Assembly: GCF_043290135.1 (NCBI RefSeq)
Contig: NC_134702.1
Span: 87,134,817-87,198,816, forward strand
Direction of reading: 5' to 3'
Length of the DNA stretch: 64,000 nucleotides
Origin: Rhipicephalus microplus
Lineage: Eukaryota > Arthropoda > Arachnida > Ixodida > Ixodidae
Within the stretch, counting starts at the first letter, position 1; each line of letters starts with the position of its first letter. This document shows positions 22,443-36,289 of this stretch, in pieces. A model generated the notes under the pieces. That model had not been told where the DNA came from, made no database searches, and saw only the letters and a list, made by a program, of their open reading frames with translations. The position numbers and the translations under genes are program-made.

Positions 22443-23340
22443 GTGTATATTTTACGCTACTAAAATATTTTTTTTTCTAAGGATAGAGGAATCGGTAAAC
22501 ACTTGTCATTTTTGAAGCTGTTATCTAGGCCGACGCAGAAAGAAAGCCATTATATATCCTAAGAGCTCTTTACCACCGCATCAGGCCTGGGGGACCTGTC
22601 CGCCAGTTTTAAAGAGATCCGAAAGTGCTTTTTTTTCCTGACAGGCATGTATAGCAAAGTTGTATGGTACCTATAGCTTATACAAAAGCTACTTTAAAGC
22701 AGTGTGACGGGCATGTCCAAGAAGCTGGCTATTTTTGGACGCAATTTTCCGGTGAGATCTCATGAGGACAGCAGTGGCATATACAAGTGACAGCGTAAGC
22801 GATCGACGTTTGGACGTCACTTCAGCTTCTTTTATATTTAGCATCTTGAGTTTTCTGCTTTAAATGAACAGTTTTTCGTTTTCATTTCTGGCTTTTTCCT
22901 GGTGCTAGCCACACACTGTCTTCTACACATGTGCCTGTCCCTGAAGCTCTTTGAAGACTTCGCTTATATTCATACATTATACTGCTTCCCCAACCATTCC
23001 TCCATATCAGAACATCAGAAATGCCAATGAACCGTAAGCTATTGGTCTTTCGAGTAGACACCTCATCGTTCTCCACTTGCGGCTGGTTCTTCAATCAGTC
23101 TCCGCTCAGCCACTTCCCGACATCGATCGGCAAACAGTTTGAAAGATAGCAACAGAAAATACTGAAAGTTCGTGCAGCAGCAAACGCGCAAGTACATTGA
23201 AAATATTCCATGTTGAGAATTTTCCAGTCCGTGTTACGCGGACGTCTCGAAATAGCGTTATAACAGTCAACCGTTCTAAAGACAAAACAAAGTCGCAGTC
23301 GACCATAGTTCACAAAAAGCTATGAACTAATTAATAAATA
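22437..23340. other. Non-coding stretch between two retroelements
   Basis: No ORF above 72 codons and no domain. I see nothing I can name. Confidence 0.5.
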
Positions 23341-26097
23341 ATGCAGGTGCATGTGCCCACATTGTTTACATATTATTATTATTGCGGTCTTATTATTGCG
23401 GTAACTGAAACCTGGCTTTGCGACAAAATACGAAACGAAGAGCTGCTGTGCTGTGATAAAAAATACAAAATATATCGCTGCGACAGACCTAATAGATGTG
23501 GCGGTGGTGTTCTTCTTGCGGTGAATGAGAGCATTGAAAACTACGCTGTTGCAATAGACTCGGTTTTGGAGGCAACATGGTGTTGCCTCAACGTGGCTTT
23601 TAGAAAAGTTGTCATTGGCGTATGTTACCGCCCACCTTCAGGAAGTGCAAACTTTTGCAATGACCTACATGATTGTCTGAGCCATGTGAAGGTTTTGTTT
23701 CCTCGCGCAGCTGTGATTCTACTAGGCGATTTCAATTTCCCTAACATTGTGTGGTCAAATTCTTATTCATATTCCTTGCCTAACTCAGCGGAAGCGGAGC
23801 ATTTTATTCGCATCTGTTCAGATTTTGGTTTGACGCAGCTTGTTAATTTTCCTACGCGCGTTACCGATACTACGTCATCCATTCTTGATCTTATATTGAC
23901 ATCAGAACCAGATATTGTATCTTCAGTGTCCAATGTACCTGGTATCAGTGATCACGATATTATTCAAGCAAATATATTGCTGCCATTCTCACGCATGCGT
24001 AAGCAGCTTAAAACTATACGGGATTACAGAAAGGCTGACTTTGACTCAATTAACAAGGATTTGGGCACATTCCTAGATGAGTTCTTACCCAACTACCCTG
24101 AAAGATCGGTGCAGAGCAACTGGGACTTATTTAAAGCTAAAGTTTCAGAGCTAACCGTTAAACATATCCCTATAAAACAAGTTCTTTCCAATACACGTGC
24201 TCCATGGTACAACAGATACATAAACCGCCTTTCAAACCGTAAGAAAAGGTTTTATCGTGCTGCTGTCGAATCCCCGTCTGATAAACGTTGGTCTACTTAC
24301 AAATCTGCTGCCACAACCTATTTATCTGAAGTGAAACGAGCTAAGTCTTCCTTTTTTAGTCACACTCTACCGGTTATGCTGAAAAATAACCCTAGACAGT
24401 TTTGGAATTTCATGCGTGGCAGCGAGCGCCGCGCTATAGCCTTGCTGACAGCTGAAGGGCATCCCGTGCCCGACGTAGAATGCGCATCTGTACTAAATGA
24501 CACATTCATAAAAGCTTTCTCTCACCAGGCGACCATCAACAACCAAATCTCCTTGCCGTCACCCCATTACCTACCTATGGACGCTATCTTCGTTACCTCG
24601 GAAGGTATTCGTGCGGTCATTAAGAAACTTAAAAACTCATCATCATGTGGAGTTGATGGTATCAATGCTAAATTCCTGAAGAACACTGTTGAATACTCCT
24701 CTATTATCCTGTCATGCATTTTTTCACAGTCCCTGCAGCATTCTAGCCTTCCGGAAGACTGGCTGGTCGGTAAGATAGTGCCAGTTCACAAATCAGGGCT
24801 AACACACAATCCATCAAACTTCCGTCCAATTTCACTGACATCTGTCCCGTGCAAAATACTTGAGCATATCATTTTCACCCACCTTGTTAACTTTCTCGAG
24901 TCTAACCAGTTTTTCACACCCTCGCAACACGGTTTCCGCAAGAATTTTTCTTGCGAAACGCAGCTCTTAGTCTTTACAAACGACCTGCATGTCCTACTCG
25001 ATTCTGGATTCACCATTGACTGTATTTTTTTAGATTATTCTAAGGCATTCGATAAGGTCAGTCATCAGTTACTACTTCTTAAGATGAAACACTTAAACCT
25101 AGACCCTAACGTGTTTAACTGGATTCGAGCCTTTCTTTCCAACCGAACACAGTTTGTTTCTGCTAACAATATTGATTCCCCCGTCCAGCCGGTGCTCTCG
25201 GGTGTTCCCCAAGGCTCTGTGTTGGGACCCTTACTGTTCTTAATTTTCATGAACGACCTGCCAACTAATGTCTCATCAAAGGTATGCCTATTCGCAGATG
25301 ACTGTGTAATTTATCGGAAAATAACTAACCAAAATGATGTTACCTCGCTCCAGACGGATTTAAATAACATATTTACCTGGTGTCAATTATGTAACATGGA
25401 ACTAAACATTTCAAAATGCAAAGCAATGCGTGTGTGCCGCACCTCACTTGCGTATCCAGATTATCATCTCAATGATACCCACCTCGAGTCTGTTTCATTT
25501 TACAAATACCTAGGTGTTCATATTTCCAGTAACCTGTCATGGAACCACCATGTGGAGCACATCATCGCCAAGGCTAACCGTTCTCTCGGGTATTTTCGCA
25601 GGAACTTCTACATGGCGCCCTCATCCCTTAAGAAACTTCTTTACACTACTTATATTCGTCCATCACTTGAATACGCATCATCCGTCTGGGATCCTGGTGG
25701 CACTACACTTACACATGAATTAGAAGCAGTCCAGAATCGTTCAGTTCGCTTCATTTTAGCCAATTATAACCGCACGGCCAGTGTTACCTTAATGAAGTCC
25801 CAGCTCAACCTTCCTGAACTCGCCATTCGGCGTAAAATAGCCCGACTCAGTCTCCTTCATAAACTTTATCATAGCAAAAATCTTCGTGAACAGTTTATTA
25901 AACCCCCCTCATTCATATCACCCAGATTGGACCATCTGCAAAAAGTTCATGTTCCCTGCTGCAGAACCGTAACCTATTCGCATGCCTTCATTCCAAGAAC
26001 CACATCCGAATGGAATCTACTACCACAATCAGCTACGGCTATTACCGATACATCACGTTTTAGGGCCTTTTTGCAAAACATGTTTTGCGATGTTTGA
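23341..26097 (+). CDS. CR1-group LINE ORF2: endonuclease and reverse transcriptase, open frame
   Basis: 918 codons with no stop. Endonuclease: AVTETWL (20-26), LLGDFN (127-132), ILDLILT (181-187), SDHD (203-206). RT: GVDGINAKFL (437-446), NFRPISL (493-499), QHGFRKNFSCETQL (529-542), FLDYSKAFD (563-571), SGVPQGSVLGPLLF (620-633), FADD (651-654). C-terminal YLGVHIS and IRPSLEYASSVWDP. No RNase H. It would nick target DNA and prime reverse transcription of its own RNA. The endonuclease lacks about its first 60-70 residues, so the ATG at 23341 is a chance start and the protein is probably not active. CR1 versus L2 is not settled by eye. Confidence 0.88.
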   Translation: MQVHVPTLFTYYYYCGLIIAVTETWLCDKIRNEELLCCDKKYKIYRCDRPNRCGGGVLLAVNESIENYAVAIDSVLEATWCCLNVAFRKVVIGVCYRPPSGSANFCNDLHDCLSHVKVLFPRAAVILLGDFNFPNIVWSNSYSYSLPNSAEAEHFIRICSDFGLTQLVNFPTRVTDTTSSILDLILTSEPDIVSSVSNVPGISDHDIIQANILLPFSRMRKQLKTIRDYRKADFDSINKDLGTFLDEFLPNYPERSVQSNWDLFKAKVSELTVKHIPIKQVLSNTRAPWYNRYINRLSNRKKRFYRAAVESPSDKRWSTYKSAATTYLSEVKRAKSSFFSHTLPVMLKNNPRQFWNFMRGSERRAIALLTAEGHPVPDVECASVLNDTFIKAFSHQATINNQISLPSPHYLPMDAIFVTSEGIRAVIKKLKNSSSCGVDGINAKFLKNTVEYSSIILSCIFSQSLQHSSLPEDWLVGKIVPVHKSGLTHNPSNFRPISLTSVPCKILEHIIFTHLVNFLESNQFFTPSQHGFRKNFSCETQLLVFTNDLHVLLDSGFTIDCIFLDYSKAFDKVSHQLLLLKMKHLNLDPNVFNWIRAFLSNRTQFVSANNIDSPVQPVLSGVPQGSVLGPLLFLIFMNDLPTNVSSKVCLFADDCVIYRKITNQNDVTSLQTDLNNIFTWCQLCNMELNISKCKAMRVCRTSLAYPDYHLNDTHLESVSFYKYLGVHISSNLSWNHHVEHIIAKANRSLGYFRRNFYMAPSSLKKLLYTTYIRPSLEYASSVWDPGGTTLTHELEAVQNRSVRFILANYNRTASVTLMKSQLNLPELAIRRKIARLSLLHKLYHSKNLREQFIKPPSFISPRLDHLQKVHVPCCRTVTYSHAFIPRTTSEWNLLPQSATAITDTSRFRAFLQNMFCDV

Positions 26098-26133
26098 TTT
26101 TGCTTCGTGTTATATATGTCGTTTTTTTTTTTC

Positions 26134-26375
26134 AAAATCGTTGTCATGTATTCCCGCTGCTACATTTAATTCTTTGTTACTGTGTGTTTTTGCCAACCGC
26201 TTTGTATTTTCCCTTCTTTTCCTTTACGTTTTGCCGTTTTGCCGTTTTTTTTTTTTTAACAAAATCGTAATGTATTACCGCTACTACATTTAATTCTTTG
26301 TTACTGTGTGTTTTTGCCAATCGCTTTGTATTTTCCCTTCTTTTCCTTTACGTTTTGCCGCTTGCTGTATTATTT
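26134..26375 (+). repeat. 124-bp tandem duplication in LINE 3' UTR
   Basis: TACATTTAATTCTTTGTTAC and about 100 following bases occur at 26161 and again at 26285 with few changes. Confidence 0.85.
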
Positions 26376-26444
26376 TGTATTGCCACTCCCCTCTGTAATG
26401 CCTTCGGGCCCTGAGGGTACCATAAATAAATAAATAAATAAATA

Positions 26445-29400
26445 CTGAAACGTTTTTGGATGGTTCGAGGCTAGAAATGCCAGCCTATCAACTACGAAAC
26501 GTGTTGCGAGAATACGAGCGCAGCTGGAATTTGCTTTTCGTACATCGTCTAGGCTGCGTCTCCGGAGAACAGAGCGTGGCTGTGCCCGAAAGCACGTTTG
26601 CGTCGTAATGCGGCTGATGGCCTACACTTCCCGCTGGCTTCTGTGCCGGCAACGGAGCGACAATACAATCGTGTCGAGTGACAGGAGGCATCCCCTATTT
26701 GTTTCCTCACTACAACTCAGTCACGTTCTCCTCATTGCTGCAAAGGCCATCGTATGCGAATGTTTTTTTGGTGTGTATCAAGTAAGATGGTGATGACGTG
26801 AATAAAAGATACAGCTTTCTCTAGCCCAGCGAAGCTGCTTCTCAGTGAAAATGTACCTAAGAAAAGAAGCATAATAAAGATTTTGTGTTTTTTTCTTAGA
26901 TGCACTAAGCGGAAAGGTTTCGCTTCTAAAAGATAGTGCTGTTTCATTAGGTAAATAAACTACATGGAACGGTACATTGATCATTTTCCTTTGCTTTCGC
27001 CACATGAAGTCCTCCAACAACAGGAGCCGACTTCGAGAAAGTCCTCTTTTGTAACTGCATGTAACTATAGTTGGGTCTTTTCGTGTAGCAGTGTGTGAAG
27101 CCCACGGGACGGCTTCATGCTCTCTCATAGTAGAGTACCTCGTACTCTAAATTGTAAATAACGTTTACTAAACAAATTAACACCTGCATTTTTCCAGTGT
27201 TCGGCGCAGGTTGCAAATAGTGCTGTGAGGCCCGCGGAACGGCTCTATGCTCTCCCATAGTAGAGTACCAAGTACTCGAAATCGTTAACTACTTTTTCTA
27301 AACAGCCGGTCGAGCAAACGATAAGCCTTGTATTGTGAGGACTGACGTATTTTTTCGTGAAAGTTTTTTGCGTGAGATGTTTTTGTGAATACGTGCCCAC
27401 GAAGTTAAATCTGGTAGCCTGCGTTAGTGACTGCCATTATTATAAAAACTGTAGCGCCTTGGAGGTCTAGGAGAACAACACATTATTTTTTGTAGCAGGC
27501 GCAACCTTGTCATTCATAAATAATTACGAAAAACATTCGTTAGCAAAATGTACGCCAGCGTCCTACCATTCAAACTTATATGAATGCTTGAGCTGAGAAG
27601 GAAAGGGACATATATATAAGTAACCCTCATTACTTGGCAGGATTCAACGCTAGCCAACATAAGGCATTCCTAGTATTATACGAAATATATGGTAGGCCCC
27701 ACACTTTGAGATTCACAAAAACGTCACGCATTTTTATTTAGTGAATATTTGTCCTGGACATATATATTCTTGTGATAGTTCTTGTGTCTAAGTTTACTCT
27801 GTTAATACATTCTCAGGATGATAGTTGCAGATAATAGGTCTTACGTCATAGTTGCCACTGCTTTGGGGATTTTCAAAAACTTTTCGTGAGGTCTGCTGTT
27901 TCAAAATAGTATCAGAAATGTGAGCTGGTAATATACTTGATTACAATTTACTTCCGACAATTTTACCATTAAAAAATAAGAAAACCATCACCATATTTTT
28001 TTCCCAAAGAGACAGCAATTTTCAGCAGTCACCGCATATTGCCACAAATACTCGCTTATTGGTTTCGACTTCAGACAAACACTGCCTATAAGCTGTGTTG
28101 CAGAACACCAGGATATTTTTTGCATATGCGTAATTTTACATCTCACTTTATCGCGCAAAACCATACTTTTCAAGCTTCACTAATCACATTGATTACATTC
28201 CGTACAAATGCATCCGCGACATTTTGGCGCTCACAATCCATGGAAGGAGCATGAAACGACTACCGTTCATCAAAATTCAAACACAGATTGCATCCCGTAA
28301 TACCTTATTAGAACGCTTACAAGCATGCTCTCCATTCAATTTTCTTCTTTCCTCCAAGGCTTATGCCTGCCCTGCCGTATTTAATTCTTGAGTACACATC
28401 AATCACTTGTGACACAGCTGATTACTCACAGAATGGTAAGTAGCAAACTGCTTTGCCGGCTTTGTCCCTGGGCATGCTATCCTGCTTCAACACGATGGCC
28501 CACCGGGTATGCTCCCAATGCTCGGACCATACTCAGCCCAGGCACATCACTTTACCTGCGGTCACGTCACCTTTCTTCAGAATCAGAAGGAGTAGACCAC
28601 GATTACCATCAAAGGGACGTCAATCGTATGTAAGGTTCTCTCATACTCTTGACGTCACCACATCTGCGGTTGAGCATATCTGGCAAACTTCAAATGTTAT
28701 TCAAGCTTATAAAGGAAACAAATCATGCGCTTCGAGGCTGGATTCAATCGCTGCATGTCAGATTGGCAGAAAAGGACTGACTATACTGGTATTACGGTGA
28801 AACTCTGCCGTTATAAACTCCACATTTTCTACGTGACAAAACTTCAGCTGCACAGACAGAATAGTCACGCTGCGATTGGAATCACAAAGTACGTATAAAG
28901 AAATTACTCGCAAGAAAATATACCTGGGAAAGTATTAGCAGGCCTCCAGCCATTTCTGCTTATGAAAGCCCTATCCTCACCCGACAAACATATTGTAACT
29001 GACGAAATGCCTTCAATCGTTGGTAATAGCTTCCCAAACGATGCGTCATTACACTAAGATCACCATCATTTCGCTTAGAAACACTTGCACGCGTCAACAA
29101 AGTCGGAACATTTAAAATTAAGGAAACCTAAGGAACCTCTTCTCAGCAGGACTTAACTTTATCGCTGATGATGTATTTCCACGGATTTAAACTGGCAGGG
29201 AACCGCACTAACCGAGTTAAGGGTAAATAATGAGCGCGCTAACACAAACCATTCCGCATTCACACGAAACAAAATAGAATGGACCAAGCGCAGATAGCGC
29301 TCACCGAGTGCTCGAGCCCGGCGCTAATGTGCCAAGAGCCTTTCGAAAAACATACAAATTTACGAAAACGGAAGAAACAGCGAACAAGCACTTCCTGGAA

Positions 29401-29551
29401 GTACTTGTTCACCGTTTCAAAACTAAGAGTTGATCTAGTTTAGAAGCACTCTTCGTGAAATATACATAAGGAAAAGTCGCCCGTCGAGCTGAATTAGCAC
29501 AAATATGGTTAAGCTCGCTGTAGGTAATATAGTTATTTGAAGCTATGTCAA
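26445..29551. other. Non-coding stretch with dispersed repeat motifs
   Basis: No credible gene; the largest ORFs (about 115 codons) have no domain. It contains the TAGTAGAGTAC repeat pair at 27088-27290. Confidence 0.5.
27088..27290 (+). repeat. Paired copies of a dispersed TAGTAGAGTAC repeat
   Basis: A block of about 70 bp (GTGAGGCCC(A/G)CGG, then CATAGTAGAGTACC, then (A/G)TACTC) occurs at 27088-27160 and 27219-27287, and a third copy lies at 39066-39128. Nature unknown. Confidence 0.6.
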
Positions 29552-29573
29552 TATATATATCTATATATATATA

Positions 29574-29624
<51 letters not shown>
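29552..29624. repeat. (TA)n microsatellite
   Basis: AT dinucleotides with a few C interruptions at the left, leading straight into the 456-bp-family unit. Confidence 0.9.
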
Positions 29625-29628
<4 letters not shown>

Positions 29629-29782
29629 GAAAGAAGTGTATACCTAAGGGCTCGTTTTTCCGTGTTTTAACACAATATTAATGAGATATAACAGACAGTA
29701 ATGCCAAGGAATGTACAGGGGAAGTTATTAAAACCAATGGAATGTAAATAAGAAGAAAGAAAAGTGGATGAAATAATTACCA

Positions 29783-29854
29783 ACTGTGAGCAGGAATCGA
29801 ACCTACGACCTTCGAATTACGCGTTCGATGCTCTAACCACTGAGCTATCACAGC
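29783..29854 (-). tRNA. tRNA-like cloverleaf (pseudo-tRNA, CGT anticodon position)
   Basis: The minus strand folds as a 72-nt cloverleaf: acceptor GCTGTGA/TCACAGT, D arm GCTC/GAGC, anticodon stem TCGAA/TTCGA, T arm GTAGG-TTCGATT-CCTGC. The loop CGCGTAA puts CGT at the anticodon (Thr) but has G at position 33, where tRNAs have U. A-box and B-box are intact, so Pol III transcription is possible. It is better read as the head of a tRNA-derived repeat than as a working tRNA. Confidence 0.55.
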
Positions 29855-30135
29855 GGCCCTCCCTCCATCCACTTTTTTGGGTTTATCTGTGATCTTAGAA
29901 GTAGGAGCGACAGTCAGCGCCATCTATAAGCCAAACAACGAGTGTGAAAACACTCTTATGCGCATGTTTGGCGTCACGTAGCACGTGAACTTATTATGAG
30001 CGGGCAGCTGATTAATTGTCCCTCTTATACAACCTAAACACACCAAGTCTGCCAGTACGAGACCCTTGTTCAATGAAATAAGGGAAAGAAGTGTATACCT
30101 AAGGGCTCGTTTTTCCGTGTTTTAACACAATATTA

Positions 30136-30353
30136 ATGAGATATAACAGACAGTAATGCCAAGGAATGTACAGGGGAAGTTATTAAAACCAATGGAATGT
30201 AAATAAGAGCATCGAACGCGTAATTCGAAGGTCGTAGGTTCGATTCCTGCTCACAGTTGGTAATTTTTTCATCCACTTTTCTTTCTTCTTATTTACATTC
30301 CATTGGTTTTAATAACTTCCCCTGTACATTCCTTGGCATTACTGTCTGTTATA

Positions 30354-30359
<6 letters not shown>
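30136..30359. repeat. Palindrome with 72-bp arms and 80-bp spacer
   Basis: 30136-30207 and 30288-30359 are inverse complements over 72 bp with no mismatch that I can see. The spacer contains the 3' two thirds of the tRNA-like unit in plus orientation. Confidence 0.9.

Positions 30360-30410
<51 letters not shown>
30358..30410. repeat. (TA)n microsatellite
   Basis: Pure AT between the inverted repeat and the Penelope-type fragment. Confidence 0.9.
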
Positions 30411-33425
<3,015 letters not shown>

Positions 33426-33444
33426 GATGGAACCAGGGTTGTGT

Positions 33445-33515
33445 GGGCCTGAGCGGGGATCGAACCCGGTCGTTTGGGAGGCAAGCGGATGTTCTATCAC
33501 ACGGTCATGCATCTG
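33445..33515 (-). repeat. tRNA-related SINE fragment
   Basis: The minus strand has a B-box GGTTCGATCCC preceded by CATCCGCTTGCC and an A-box-like region around GACCGTGTGATAGAA. The anticodon stem has a mismatch. Likely a tRNA-derived repeat. Confidence 0.45.
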
Positions 33516-33519
33516 CTTC

Positions 33520-34190
33520 TGAAAACAGTGAAAAGAACTTCCTCTGCTTGGAAATGCAGTGCAAATAGCCTTCATGTTTCACAAACACACGCGTCCGGTA
33601 TATATACATGCTTCACAATGCAACATGACATATTGCATCAATAATGCGTAGCAGAAGTGCTCATTGTCAACGGGCTTCAGAATATGTGATTATTATAATG
33701 GCCCCGTCGTTGAAAGCCGGTACACCACTACAAAAGGCGCACACGCTACTGCGTCTATTCCCTTAAGGCCGCGTATTGTGGGTGCATGTAATTCGAAAAG
33801 GTTTCACACCCATTTGTTTGAAATACGCACAAGAATTAGATTTCGTTATCGCGTTCAACTCCTAAAGGCGGAGCCTCAGGGTCCCCTACTTTTTTTTTTC
33901 CTTTGCAATCTGTTAGTAAATATTTTACAACGTTATATACAAGACGGAAATACGTCAGCGAAGCTGTAGTGATCCCTGGCGTAAGATACTTTCGTTCTAA
34001 GGACTCCAATGCAATCACATTTCAACCACAAGCTTCGTAAAACTCCAATTTCTAAAGGACGTGAATCTGCCAATTTTTTTCTACATATTTTTTTCTTGAT
34101 GCCATTATCACAATATAAATGCATATGCATATCTGGGGCATGACGGTGACAGAAAAAAATCACGGCCTATTAAGGAGTGAATGATGATGA
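33520..34190. other. Non-coding stretch
   Basis: No ORF with a domain; no RNA gene seen. Confidence 0.5.
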
Positions 34191-34193
34191 GTA

Positions 34194-34704
34194 GGGCGAA
34201 GCGTCCGTCAGTTTGTCCGCCCTTCCGTCCATCTATTCGTTCTTGCCTCCGTCTGTCCGTGCGTTATTCCGTGCGTGCGTCCGTCTGTCCATGCATCCAT
34301 TCGTGTGTCCATCCGCCAATCTGTGGATCCATGCGTCCATCCTTGTGTCCATCCCTGCGTTCGTCCGTGTGTCCGGCCCTGCTTCCAGCCATGCGTCCGG
34401 CCGTCCGTCTGTCCGTTTGCCCGTGCGTCCAGCTGTGCGTCCGTCTTTCTATTCGTGCGCCCGTCTGTCCATGCGTACGTCCATCTGCTAGTCTGTCTGT
34501 CCATCCGCGCGTTCATCAGTTCATCCATCTATCAAACACTCAAAGTACTGCCATTTCCCATCTTTTCCTCGCGATCGTAGTCCGCGATCATGTCTCTCCT
34601 TCCCCTGTGACACATACCCGCTCTCTCGGGTATGTGCCACCCGTGGTTACGCACAACGACATCTGAAGATGCAGAAGCCACGCCATAATTAGCTTCGCCC
34701 CTAA
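34194..34704. mobile_element. CCGT-core element, copy 1 (short)
   Basis: Begins GGGCGAAGC (34194-34202) and ends AGCTTCGCCCCTAA (34691-34704), an inverted pair. It is preceded by GGAGTGAATGATGATGAGT, which also precedes copies 2 and 3. The core 34200-34530 is imperfect CCGT/CCAT repeats. Near the right end CACATACCCGCTCTC...GGGTATGTGCC forms a hairpin that is also present in copy 2 (about 49985). No coding potential; ORFs here only read the repeat. Confidence 0.65.
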
Positions 34705-35960
34705 ATTGGGCTGAAATTGTGAACATACGTTCTTTTGCAATAAGAATCTAGGTATGTGATTACACCATGCGCCCTTGAACTTGATAATTTGATGAACGTC
34801 TTGGAACCCAATATCGATTATAGTTTCGGTGATATACATACAAACCCACAGTCATGTGTGTTTACAAAAGGTGCTTAGCGATTTGGAGTAGTCGCTGTGT
34901 TTAGAAAAAGTGTTTATTGATTAATAAGAGTGTAGTTGAGTAGTTCGTACTCAGCTATAAGAAAAAACAGTACGTCGCCCCGAAAAGCCCCGCTAAATAA
35001 GGCTGTGTTAGAAAATATTGTTAATTATTTAGTGTATTTCGTATTCAATTACAGGAGAGAAGAAAGCCGTCCTTTGGGCCTCACACTACAGCTTAAAACT
35101 CGTACGAACGTCGCACATCGTTTAGAAAAAAATGTTTCGTAATTTAGAGTACTTCGTACTCCCCGATTACACAAAACGTCGCACATTACAATACCATGCA
35201 GCTACTGTTTCTTCCGCACAACCGAACACCGACCTACCCGTGATAAGCACCGAAATATGACTGTACATGTAGTGCTGGTGGGAGATTCATTTTCTGCGTG
35301 AATAAACAATAAGAATACATAGCGTAAGCTCTAATTTAATGTAGGCCACAAGTCGTCATCACTGAAACCAATCTATTAGTATTACTCACCTTATCTCAAC
35401 GTGTTGATTATACAAATATTAGCCCACACTCCGTTGTGTTGGGCCAACCCGCGTTCGCAGTGCTGATGAAAAGTTCGCTGATATGAATATAGTCGGATAC
35501 ATCCCAAGAATCAATTCGTGCTCCACTAGCAACGATCGGCAGCTTTTTTTCGAATCATAAGCACTCTTTTGCTGATAATTAATATAATACGTATAATATG
35601 AATTAAAAGTTCATAGTTTATTGTTAAACTGTGATGTTTCGTAGAGTGGTGACGTCGGAATATTCAATTGAATTTGCCAAGAAGTGATTTTTTTCGACCA
35701 ACAACTATCGAAATGAACACGTCCCTGTGCGGTCAAGTCACATGCATAAGTACCTGTAAGGTTGTGACGTCACGTACAGTAATGCCAACCTAAAGATTTA
35801 TTCCTGACCACGGCCGTTGGATAAGAAAGAAGGTGTGGCCTTCTGCGTCGCGTCGTCGCCAATGGGCGAGCGCGTCTAAGCAGAGTTAACAATTTCAGCC
35901 GCTTTTTTGGGGATGGCGCTGACATTCCAACCGCCAAAGCAGACGGCACTTCGTGTTTCA
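34705..35960. other. Non-coding stretch
   Basis: AT-rich, no credible gene. TAGTACTC-like motifs recur at 34940 and 35140. Confidence 0.5.
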
Positions 35961-35963
35961 ATA

Positions 35964-36018
35964 GGTTGATTGATATGTGGGAGTTTACGTCCCAAAATCA
36001 CCATACGGCGATTCAATA
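35964..36018 (-). mobile_element. Ruka-type SINE fragment (tail side)
   Basis: TTGATTGATATGTGGGAG, then TTTACGTCCCAAAATCACCATA, matches the start of the two longer Ruka copies at 53801 and 55201. The rest is missing; a MITE follows immediately. Confidence 0.65.
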
Positions 36019-36284
36019 GGGAGTTCTAGAATAGTGCACCGCGAGCGCTTGCGGTGTGGTCGCTGCCACAGCGCATGCGTCTTAACGCGAGTCGACGTTC
36101 GCGTTCGCGGCCCGCACGCAGAAAATTCGAAGTAGCGTGGCCCGCAAAGGGTGGTTTCAAGGTTACGGTGTCGCTGCGATTGTGCGTTGTGCTTTGCAGC
36201 AGGGCAAACGCTATTCTAAAAGTCATGAGCGCCCGCTACGCCCGCAACGCCCGCAGCGCTTGCAAACGGTATTCTAAAACTCAC
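36019..36284. mobile_element. MITE candidate with GGGAGTT(C/T)TAGAATA inverted ends
   Basis: Left end GGGAGTTCTAGAATA; the right end read in reverse is GTGAGTTTTAGAATA. A TA dinucleotide stands outside each end, as in mariner-type insertions. The interior is CpG-rich and has no transposase. Confidence 0.55.
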
Positions 36285-36289
36285 TAATG

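Larger units (their letters stand above)
23341..26443 (+). mobile_element. CR1-group LINE, 5'-truncated, AT-rich tail
   Basis: Coding 23341-26097, 3' UTR 26098-26420, and a tail of ATAA units at about 26424-26443. The 5' end is missing: the frame enters inside the endonuclease domain. The 3' UTR contains a 124-bp tandem duplication. Just before the entry point, TTATTATTGCGGT is repeated. I cannot see a target duplication. Confidence 0.85.
29625..30359. repeat. 456-bp-family unit, partial second unit and inverted partial copy
   Basis: 29625-30079 is one complete 455-bp unit of the family that forms the array at 56043-59832. 30080-30207 starts a second unit. At 30208 the orientation flips: 30208-30359 is the inverse of a unit from inside its tRNA-like part outwards. 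AT microsatellites flank the whole block, as they flank the large array. Confidence 0.9.

Noticed and set aside
34181..34666. 161-codon ORF rich in Pro-Ser-Val-Cys, and similar ORFs at 48828-49313 and 50253-50507
   Set aside because: They are readings of CCGT/CCAT tetranucleotide repeats on both strands.
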